Positions 51,544-57,947 of a stretch of 64,000 bases of DNA are shown here, in pieces. Positions within the stretch are counted from its first letter, which is position 1; every line of letters begins with the position of its first letter. Below the pieces are notes generated by a model that searched no databases, was not told the DNA's origin, and was given only the letters and a program-made list of their open reading frames with translations. Source of the DNA: Paractinoplanes ovalisporus (lineage in GTDB: Bacteria; Actinomycetota; Actinomycetes; Mycobacteriales; Micromonosporaceae); assembly GCF_016834655.1 (NCBI RefSeq), contig NZ_JAENHP010000007.1, positions 186,001 through 250,000 of the forward strand. Reading direction: 5' to 3'. The translations under genes and the position numbers were made by a program.

Positions 51544-51906
51544 CGAGGGCTGCAGGGCGGCGGGGAAGCGCTCGATGTTCGCGACCACCCACTCGCGCAG
51601 GGCGGCCAGCGGCTTGCAGGCGTCCCAGCCCAGCGGCGTCAACTCGTACTCGACGTGCAGCGGAACGGCCGGATACACCGTACGGGTGATCAGGCCCTGG
51701 TCCTCGAGGCGCCGGAGTGTGGCGGTGAGCACCTTGGGGCTGACCCCGTCGAGGCGGTCACGCAGGGCTCCGAATCGTCGGGGGCCGTCCTCGAGGGCGC
51801 CCAGTGCGAGCGCGCTCCACTTGTTGGCCAGCAGATCGAGCACCTGGCGGCACGGGCAGGAGGCGTCGTACACGTCGTGTTCGCGGCCGCAGCTCGTCGT
51901 GGTCAC
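51541..51906 (-). CDS. HxlR-family redox-type regulator (QorR-like)
   Basis: 121 residues, GTG start. The HxlR/DUF24 winged helix is complete: CPCRQVLDLLANKWSALALG, RFGALRDRLDGVSPKVLTAT, LRRLEDQGLITR. Cys17 sits at the position of the redox-active Cys of Corynebacterium glutamicum QorR, and Cys19 is an added nearby thiol. It is divergent from a quinone-oxidoreductase-like gene, with a symmetric site between; the arrangement matches QorR-qorA. Likely a quinone/diamide-sensing repressor (inference). Confidence 0.86.
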   Translation of the reverse strand: MTTTSCGREHDVYDASCPCRQVLDLLANKWSALALGALEDGPRRFGALRDRLDGVSPKVLTATLRRLEDQGLITRTVYPAVPLHVEYELTPLGWDACKPLAALREWVVANIERFPAALQPS

Positions 51907-51923
51907 GGGGCCACCGTAGTACC

Positions 51924-51945
51924 CAAGGGGAACTAATGTCCCTTG
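51924..51945. promoter_or_regulatory. Candidate HxlR operator with embedded -10
   Basis: CAAGGG and CCCTTG, 10 bases apart, form a perfect inverted repeat in the 74-bp divergent gap. The wider arms TACC and GGTA extend the symmetry with a 2-base slip. TAATGT at 51934-51939 lies between the arms and is a good -10 for the oxidoreductase gene, so binding would block it. Confidence 0.6.
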
Positions 51946-51980
51946 CCGGTAACCAGGGTCACCGGCATAGCGTCCGGCCC

Positions 51981-52976
51981 ATGAGCGAAACGATGCGCGC
52001 TGTGGGTTACCGCGCGAGCCTGCCGATCACCGACCCGTCCTCACTGCTCGACTTGGAGGTGCCCGTACCGGCGCCCGGCGACCACGACCTGCAGGTGCGG
52101 GTGCATGCCGTGTCGGTCAACCCGGTCGACGTCAAGGTGCGGGCCGGTAGCGACCCGGGCGGCGAGCCGCGCATCCTCGGTTTCGACGCGGCCGGCGTTG
52201 TGGAAAACGTGGGCGCGTCGGTCACGCTGTTCCAGCCCGGCGACGAGGTCTGGTACGCCGGTTCGATCGCCCGCCCCGGCACCAACTCCGAGCTGCACCT
52301 GGTCGACGAGCGGATCGTCGGCCGCAAGCCGCAGTCGCTGGACTTCGCCGCCGCGGCCGCGCTGCCCCTGACCGCGCTGACCGCTTGGGAGTCGCTGTTC
52401 GACCGCTTGCGCCTGACGTCGTCGAGCCGCGGCCGCTTGCTGGTGCTGGGAGCCGCCGGCGGCGTGGGCGCGATCCTCGTGCAGTTGGCCCGGCAGCTCA
52501 CCGATCTCGAGGTCATCGGCACGGCATCACGCCCCGAATCAACTCAATACGTGCTGGACCGCGGCGCCCACTCGGTAGTCGACCACCACGGCGACCTGCC
52601 CGCCCAACTCCCCGGAGGCGTCGACTACGTCTTCAGCCCCCACTCAGCCGGCATGATCGACACGTTCGCCCAGATCATCCGCCCGTACGGCGCGGTGGTA
52701 GCAATCGACGAGCCGCAGGGCTTGGAGCTGACCCCCCTCAAGTCCAAGAGCATCGCGTGGCACTGGGAGCTGATGTTCACGCGGCCGCTCCACGATCCCG
52801 GGAGCACAGCCCAGCACGAGATCCTGACGCAGGTAGCAGCCCTGGTAGACAAGGGCACAGTCCAGTCAACATTGACAACACGTATCAACGGAATCAACGC
52901 AGTCAACCTGAGGGCAGCCCACGCAGCCCAGGAGGCCGGCACCGCAGTAGGCAAAACAGTCCTGGCCGGCTTCTGA
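51981..52976 (+). CDS. Zinc-less quinone oxidoreductase (QorA-like MDR)
   Basis: 331 residues from ATG 51981. The MDR fold has VRVHAVSVNPVDVKVRAG, GFDAAGVVENVG, and the NADPH loop GAAGGVGAILVQLA (about 158-171). No structural zinc cysteines, as in quinone reductases. Divergent from the HxlR regulator. Expected to reduce quinones with NADPH. The last 120 bp are noticeably A-richer in third positions (CAGCAGTAGGCAAAACAGTC) than neighbours. Confidence 0.87.
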   Translation: MSETMRAVGYRASLPITDPSSLLDLEVPVPAPGDHDLQVRVHAVSVNPVDVKVRAGSDPGGEPRILGFDAAGVVENVGASVTLFQPGDEVWYAGSIARPGTNSELHLVDERIVGRKPQSLDFAAAAALPLTALTAWESLFDRLRLTSSSRGRLLVLGAAGGVGAILVQLARQLTDLEVIGTASRPESTQYVLDRGAHSVVDHHGDLPAQLPGGVDYVFSPHSAGMIDTFAQIIRPYGAVVAIDEPQGLELTPLKSKSIAWHWELMFTRPLHDPGSTAQHEILTQVAALVDKGTVQSTLTTRINGINAVNLRAAHAAQEAGTAVGKTVLAGF

Positions 52977-53085
52977 CCTGCTCGCCCTCGCGCAGCAGCC
53001 CGCCAACCCGAAGACCAGCTCGCCAAACCAGCCACGGGACGACGTGCTCAGCGCCTGAACGCACGTGTCAGCGGAGTCGATGCGG

Positions 53086-53323
53086 TCAATGTTGATGGCC
53101 TCGCGCTGGCCGGGTCTGTGCGGTCAACGTTGATGGCGTCGCGTCGGCCGGGTCAGTGCAGTCAACGTTGACGGTCTTGGGTTGGGAGGATCGGTGCGGT
53201 CAACATTGACGGTCTCGTGCCGGTGGCGTCAATGTGCTCAATGTTGACGGTCTCGCGGCGGCGGGGTCGATGTGCTCAATGTTGACGGCCTCGTGTGGGC
53301 AGGATCAACGTGGTCAACGTTGA
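53086..53323. repeat. 38-bp array with palindromic TCAACGTTGA core
   Basis: TCAAYRTTGA occurs at 53086, 53124, 53162, 53200, 53238, 53276 and 53314, exactly 38 bp apart each time; an eroded copy may lie at 53048. The flanks vary (GGTCTCG, GCGGTC, TCGATG). The copy at 53314 contains the stop codon of the minus-strand GlxA-type gene. The 337-bp gap holds nothing else. Confidence 0.93.
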
Positions 53324-54303
53324 TGAATGTTGTCGGGTTGAGTTTGGCTGAAGCGGCGGCGGTAGTTGGCTGGGCTGACGCCTACGTGGCGTTTGAAGAG
53401 GGCTCGCATGTTGGCCCCGGTGCCCAGGCCGGAGCGGCGGGCCACGGCTTCCAGGCCGTGAGTGTCCTGCTCGATCAGGCGGCAGGCCAACGTGACGCGT
53501 TCGACGGTCAGCCAGGCCAGCGGGGTGGTGCCCAGCTCGGCGCGGAAGCGGCGGTGCAGGCTGCCGGTGCTCATTCCGGCCCGGCGCGCCAGGTCGGCGA
53601 CCGTGATGGGCTCGTCCAGGCGTTCCTGAGCCCACGCCAGCGCGGGAGCCAAGGACTGGTCGGCCGCGGGCGGCATCGGACGCTCCACGAACTGGCGCTG
53701 GCCGCCGTCACGGTAGGCGGCGAACACCAGGCGGCGGCTCACGTGGTTGGCGATCTCGGCGCCGTGGTCGCGGCGGACGATGTGCAGGCCCAGGTCCAGC
53801 GCGGCGGCGCTGCCGGCCGATGTCAGCAGGTCGCCGTCGTCGACGAACAGGACGTCGGGTTCCAGCTTGACCGTGGGGAAGCGCTGCCGGAACTCGTCGG
53901 CCAGGTTCCAGTGGACCGTCGCCCGGCGGCCGTCGAGCAGGCCGGCCTCGGCCAGGGTGAACGCGCCCGTGCAGAGGCCGACCAGGCGGGCACCCCGCTC
54001 GTGAGCGCGGCGCAGGGCGGCGAGAAGCGCGGGGCGGGACGGCGTCTCGACGTACGGGCGGTTCGGCACGATCACGGTGTCGGCGCGGTCGATCTCGTCG
54101 AGCCGTGCGGGCGCGCCGACGTTGAACAGGGCGTCGCGCATCGGTGTCGACCTGCGGGGAGCGGCCACACGCAGGTCGTACAGCGGGAAGCCGATCTCGG
54201 GCCGGAGCGGGCCGCCGAAGATCTCGCAGGCGCAGCCGACCTCGAAAGGGTTGGACTGTTCGTCGACGACGAGCACGACCCGATGTGAGGATCCTTGCGG
54301 CAT
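53314..54303 (-). CDS. GlxA-family AraC-type regulator with DJ-1/PfpI domain
   Basis: 329 residues. The N-terminal DJ-1/PfpI-like domain (about 8-190) carries the nucleophile-elbow position GLCTGAFTLAEAG. The C-terminal AraC pair of helix-turn-helices (about 215-320; ITVADLARRAGMSTGSLHRR, then GLGTGANMRALFKRHVGVSP) binds DNA. The gene is divergent from a cupin gene with a 51-bp gap and may control it. Its stop codon is inside the last unit of the 38-bp array. Confidence 0.88.
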   Translation of the reverse strand: MPQGSSHRVVLVVDEQSNPFEVGCACEIFGGPLRPEIGFPLYDLRVAAPRRSTPMRDALFNVGAPARLDEIDRADTVIVPNRPYVETPSRPALLAALRRAHERGARLVGLCTGAFTLAEAGLLDGRRATVHWNLADEFRQRFPTVKLEPDVLFVDDGDLLTSAGSAAALDLGLHIVRRDHGAEIANHVSRRLVFAAYRDGGQRQFVERPMPPAADQSLAPALAWAQERLDEPITVADLARRAGMSTGSLHRRFRAELGTTPLAWLTVERVTLACRLIEQDTHGLEAVARRSGLGTGANMRALFKRHVGVSPANYRRRFSQTQPDNIHQR

Positions 54304-54354
54304 TGGTCATTCCTACCAGGGTCGCGCGACCGCCGGCGGCCGGACGATCGGTGC

Positions 54355-54705
54355 ATGCTCACCAAGTTCGCAGTGGCCGGCGAAGCGGCCGCCCTCACCG
54401 AGTTCTGGTCCCAGCGGGTGCTCACCACGGCCAACGGCAACCTGTTCAAGGTGGCGAAGGGGACACGTTCGACGAATTGGCACGCGCACGACGACCAGGA
54501 CGAGACGTTCCTGCTGCTGTCCGGCGAGATGACGGTCCAGCTGCGCGACGGCGACGTGCGCCTGCTCCCCGGCGACCTGCTGGTCATCCCGCGTGGCGTC
54601 GAGCACTGCCCGCGCGTCGAGGGCGACGAGGCCCACTTCCTGCTGATCGGCCCCGACGTGACCTCGAACGCGGCGGGCGGCAAGCCGGACTGGAGCCACA
54701 CCTGA
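54355..54705 (+). CDS. Single-domain cupin protein
   Basis: 116 residues. Cupin motif 1 (NWHAHDDQDETFLLLSGEM) and motif 2 (PGDLLVIPRGVEHCP) are complete, with the His-His-Glu-His metal ligands. Probably a small metal-binding enzyme or sensor; divergent partner of the GlxA-type regulator. Substrate not determined. Confidence 0.83.
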   Translation: MLTKFAVAGEAAALTEFWSQRVLTTANGNLFKVAKGTRSTNWHAHDDQDETFLLLSGEMTVQLRDGDVRLLPGDLLVIPRGVEHCPRVEGDEAHFLLIGPDVTSNAAGGKPDWSHT

Positions 54706-54870
54706 CGCGTGCCGGGGTGACGCTCAGCCCGCCGTGGGCGGAGGCAGGCTCACCGTCCCGCGAAGGCCGGCCCTGCTTCGCCTCGGCGGTCCGACCTCAT
54801 TCAGCTGCTGAATTCGCACCGCCACGGCGGCGGCCCGGGGTCGTGAAGCTGAGACACCGCTGAGGAGCGT

Positions 54871-54910
54871 GTAAAGAAACTTTGACTCGGTGTCCGGGAT
54901 TCTTTACCTT
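54871..54910 (+). promoter_or_regulatory. Sigma-70 promoter inside a perfect inverted repeat
   Basis: TTGACT (54882-54887) and TACCTT (54905-54910) are a 17-bp-spaced -35/-10 pair. They lie within GTAAAGAA (54871) and TTCTTTAC (54900-54907), a perfect inverted repeat. Transcription should begin about at the ATG (54917), so the message is probably leaderless. The symmetric site is a likely operator for the XRE protein of the same operon. Confidence 0.7.
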
Positions 54911-54916
54911 CGAGGC

Positions 54917-55306
54917 ATGACAAAGCAGGAGCGGCGGGCGTGGAGCCTCGCCGTCGCCAGTCTCATCTCGTACGGGGTCTACCTCGTGCTGCTGCTTGTG
55001 GATATCTCCTACGTGCCCGCCCTGCTGTGGACAGTGGGCGGCGCGATCGTCGCCAACATGGCCGTCGACATGTCGTTCGGCCGTGTTGAGAAGCCCGACC
55101 AGCGCGACCGCGAGATCGGGCGCTTCGGCGACCACATCGGCCAGTCCCTCGTCGTCGCGGGCGCGGTCGCGGCCATGGTCATGGCGCTGTTCGAGGCGCG
55201 CTACTTCTGGATCGCCAACGTCATCTACCTGGCGTTCGTGCTCTCCGCGGTCCTCGGCTCGACCGCCAAGATCTTCGCGTACCGGCGGGGCTTCCACCCG
55301 TGGTGA
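54917..55306 (+). CDS. Four-helix membrane protein (DUF2178-like)
   Basis: 129 residues from ATG 54917. Four membrane helices; the loop QRDREIGRFGDHIGQSLVVA after helix 2 is typical of small DUF2178-like proteins that accompany a short XRE regulator. First gene of a three-gene operon; its stop overlaps the regulator GTG (GTGA). Function unknown. Confidence 0.78.
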   Translation: MTKQERRAWSLAVASLISYGVYLVLLLVDISYVPALLWTVGGAIVANMAVDMSFGRVEKPDQRDREIGRFGDHIGQSLVVAGAVAAMVMALFEARYFWIANVIYLAFVLSAVLGSTAKIFAYRRGFHPW

Positions 55307-55527
55307 AACCGACCCGCATCGTCAACCAGATCCGCTCGCTGCGCTTCACCCACGGCGAGATGACGCAGGCCGACCTGGCCGACCGCATCGGCGTGACCCG
55401 GCAGACGGTCATCGCCATCGAACAGGGCCGCTACTCGCCGTCGCTCGAGGTGGCTTTCCGCATCGCGAGCGTCTTCGGCGTCGGCCTCGACGACGTCTTC
55501 CAATACCCGGCGGAGGAGCCCTCATGA
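55303..55527 (+). CDS. Small XRE-family repressor
   Basis: 74 residues, just one helix-turn-helix domain (MTQADLADRIGVTRQTVIAI, then EQGRYSPSLEVAFRIASVFG). GTG overlaps the previous stop; its own stop overlaps the next ATG (ATGA). Size and setting match stand-alone YozG-type autorepressors, and the inverted repeat over the operon promoter is its likely target. Confidence 0.87.
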   Translation: MKPTRIVNQIRSLRFTHGEMTQADLADRIGVTRQTVIAIEQGRYSPSLEVAFRIASVFGVGLDDVFQYPAEEPS

Positions 55528-56459
55528 AGGCCATCGTCCACAACATCTACGGCGACGCCGACGTGCTGCACGTGGCGGAAGTGCCCACCCCCACCCCCAA
55601 ACCCACCGAGGTTCTCGTACGCGTGATGGCCGCCGGTGTGGACCGCGGCGCGTGGCACGCGATGACCGGCCTTCCGCTGGTCTCCCGCTTGGGATTCGGC
55701 CTGCCGCGGCCCCGCAACGGCACACCCGGACTAGACCTGGCCGGTGTCGTCGAAGCGGTCGGCGAGCAGGTCACCGACTTCAAGCCGGGTGACGAGGTGT
55801 TCGGTAGTGGCTCGAGCAGCTGGGCCGAGTTCGCGCGCGCCAAGCCCGCACGACTTGTCCACAAGCCCGCCCACCTGACTTTTCCACAGGCAGCCGTCAT
55901 CCCCACGTCGGGCGCGACGGCCCTGCACATGTTGACGCCATCAACTGTTGACGACAGCAAGGTTCTGGTCATCGGTGCCGGTGGCGGGGTCGGTTCGTTC
56001 ACCGTGCTGCTCGCCAAGGCACGCGGCGCGCACGTCACCGCGGTGTGCAGCACGGCCAAGACCGATGCCGTACGGGGTTTCGGCGCCGACAACATCATCG
56101 ACTACACCCGGGAACCGCTCACCGGCTCGTACGATCTGATCGTCGACATCGCCGGCAACCGCCCACTGTCCACGTTGCGGGCCTTGCTCAAGCCCACCGG
56201 CACGCTGTCGATCGCCGGCGGCGAGAACGGCGGCCGCTTCTTCGGCGGGTTGGAGCGCAACCTGCACGCCTTCGCGATCGCCCCGTTCGTCAAGCACAAG
56301 CTGCGGGCCCCGATCGTCATAACCAAACGCGATGATTTGAAGGCCTTGACCGGCATCGCCTCACCGTTGGGGTCCACCTATCCGCTGGCCGAGGCCCCCA
56401 CCGCCATGCACCAATTGGCAACGGGTCAGATAGCGGGCAAGGCAGCCCTGACCATGTAG
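55524..56459 (+). CDS. Zinc-less MDR NAD(P)-dependent oxidoreductase
   Basis: 311 residues. GroES-like domain with LVRVMAAGVDRGAWHAMTG and PGLDLAGVVEAVG, then the cofactor loop GAGGGVGSFTVLLA (about 152-165). No zinc cysteines. Related to quinone reductases and enoyl reductases. Third gene of the operon, coupled by a four-base overlap. Substrate unknown. Confidence 0.87.
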   Translation: MKAIVHNIYGDADVLHVAEVPTPTPKPTEVLVRVMAAGVDRGAWHAMTGLPLVSRLGFGLPRPRNGTPGLDLAGVVEAVGEQVTDFKPGDEVFGSGSSSWAEFARAKPARLVHKPAHLTFPQAAVIPTSGATALHMLTPSTVDDSKVLVIGAGGGVGSFTVLLAKARGAHVTAVCSTAKTDAVRGFGADNIIDYTREPLTGSYDLIVDIAGNRPLSTLRALLKPTGTLSIAGGENGGRFFGGLERNLHAFAIAPFVKHKLRAPIVITKRDDLKALTGIASPLGSTYPLAEAPTAMHQLATGQIAGKAALTM

Positions 56460-56528
56460 GCCTGACCGTCTCGCCGTGCGGCATACCCCGGGCGGCCGAT
56501 GCGGCGCGAACGTAGGAACCTCGACGCG

Positions 56529-56665
56529 GTCTCGCGCGGGGGAGAGGACGCCGTGTCGCGCTGCGGGAAAACGCCGCGTCGAGCGCGGGGGCACACACCG
56601 TCTGGCTCGGGCGATAAACACTGCATGTCACGCGGGGATGGAGGCGCCATGTCGCGCGGGGGAGA
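56529..56665. repeat. 24-25 bp degenerate repeat running into a start codon
   Basis: Units open GTCTCGCGCGGGGG or similar at 56529, 56553, 56578, 56626 and 56650 (one worn unit between). In frame they encode SRGGE-type octads. The ATG of the LanC-like gene (56649) lies at a unit junction, and the unit's GGATGGAGG serves as its ribosome site. Confidence 0.7.
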
Positions 56666-57836
56666 AGCGGAGGCGCTGGCTGCGGGCGCCCTCGACTGGA
56701 TGATGGTGTCGGCCGACTCGGTTGACCGGTCGCTTTACAGCGGCGGAGCGGGAGTGGTGCTCGCTCTTCTGGAGGCGCAGCACCACTTCCGGGACGATCG
56801 GTATGGCGATGCGGCTCTGCGCGCCGCGACGGTGTTGACGGATGCGATCGACGACGAGGCGGATGCGTCGCTGTATTTCGGGCTGACCGGGGTTGCTGTT
56901 GCCCTGCGGGCGGTTCACCGCAGGCTCGGCGACGAGGGGGCGGGCCGAGCGGCAGACCGGGCCCTCGGACTGGTGCGAGCGCGGTTCGACAAGGACAGCG
57001 GGCGTTGGGGCGAGATGTTCGAGCTGCTGTTCGGCAACGCCGGCATCGCTCTGGGCGCATTGCACGCGGGCGATCGGGACCTGACCGTTCTGGCGGCGAC
57101 GCCCTATCTCGACGCCGCCGACCCGACTCCCGGCGGCGTCAACTGGGCGGTACGGCCCAGCCCGGCCCGCTCGCACCACATCGCCCACGGGACGCTGGGC
57201 ATCGTGTATGCACTGGCTGCCGTCGGTGGCGACGACTTCCTCGCCGTGGCTCGGGCGGGCGCCGCCGACGTGGTGTCGCGCAACGAGGCCGGGCCGGACG
57301 GATTCCTCGTCCCGCATTCCGACCCGCCGCACCGGCCCGAACTGATCGAGCGCTACAGCTACGGCTGGTGCAACGGCCCCACGGGCGACGCGCACGTCTT
57401 TCGCCTGCTCCGATCCGTGACCGGCGACCCGTCCTGGGCTGCGCTGGGCGACCGCTGCTGGCACACCGTCACGCGGAGCGGTCTTCCCCAGCGTCTGCGC
57501 CCCGGCTTCTGGGACAACAACGGGCGCTGCTGCGGAACCGCCGGCGTGCTCGCTCTGGCCTGCGACCGCCACGTCGAGCAGGCCGAGCCCTTGGATCTCG
57601 CCGGTGTGCTGGTCGACGACCTCATCAGCCGCGCCACCGTCGATGCCGACGGCGCGCGCTGGTCCAACTACGAGCACGGCGAGACGCCGAGCGCCCTCGA
57701 ACCCCAGGCCGGTTGGGCCATGGGCAACGCCGGCATCATCCGCGAGCTGCTGCGCTACGCCCGCATCGAAACCGGCGGCGATCCCACGTACGCGGTGCCG
57801 TGGCCCGACCACCCACCCGCGGAACAAGGCCGCTGA
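56649..57836 (+). CDS. Stand-alone LanC-like protein with Cys-Cys-Cys zinc site
   Basis: 395 residues, an alpha/alpha toroid with repeating GxxG turns: LYSGGAGVVLAL, LYFGLTGVAVAL, LLFGNAGIALGAL, IAHGTLGIVYALA. Putative catalytic His180 (AHGTLG) and zinc ligands Cys241 (WCNGPTG), Cys294 and Cys295 (RCCGTAG). In NisC-type cyclases the last ligand is His; here it is Cys, as in LanM-CCG enzymes. No dehydratase, precursor peptide or transporter is nearby, so lanthipeptide formation is not supported. It may act on glutathione or other thioether substrates (inference). Frame-open sequence upstream comes from the repeat. Confidence 0.8.
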   Translation: MSRGGEAEALAAGALDWMMVSADSVDRSLYSGGAGVVLALLEAQHHFRDDRYGDAALRAATVLTDAIDDEADASLYFGLTGVAVALRAVHRRLGDEGAGRAADRALGLVRARFDKDSGRWGEMFELLFGNAGIALGALHAGDRDLTVLAATPYLDAADPTPGGVNWAVRPSPARSHHIAHGTLGIVYALAAVGGDDFLAVARAGAADVVSRNEAGPDGFLVPHSDPPHRPELIERYSYGWCNGPTGDAHVFRLLRSVTGDPSWAALGDRCWHTVTRSGLPQRLRPGFWDNNGRCCGTAGVLALACDRHVEQAEPLDLAGVLVDDLISRATVDADGARWSNYEHGETPSALEPQAGWAMGNAGIIRELLRYARIETGGDPTYAVPWPDHPPAEQGR

Positions 57837-57885
57837 CCGCCCGCAATAGGACCGCCCGCCCGTCGGGCAAGGCCGCTGACCGCGC

Positions 57886-57896
57886 CAATATTATTG
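57886..57896. promoter_or_regulatory. AT-rich palindrome CAATATTATTG
   Basis: An 11-bp hyphenated palindrome (CAATA-N-TATTG), 52 bases before the start of the discoidin-domain gene, conspicuous in this GC-rich DNA. A regulator site or part of the promoter; low certainty. Confidence 0.35.
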
Positions 57897-57947
57897 CCAC
57901 CGGCGCCCGCATTGACTGGCGCGAATGCGTGCCGAAACATGCCAAGC

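Noticed and set aside
53086..53323. CRISPR-like array
   Set aside because: Cores are only 10 bp and spacing sequence is itself semi-repeated; there are no cas genes and no unique spacers. The 40-bp array at 23729 is head-to-tail with no spacers at all.
56460..57836. Lanthipeptide biosynthetic cluster
   Set aside because: Only the LanC-like gene is present; no dehydratase, protease, exporter or Ser/Thr/Cys-rich precursor lies within reach.
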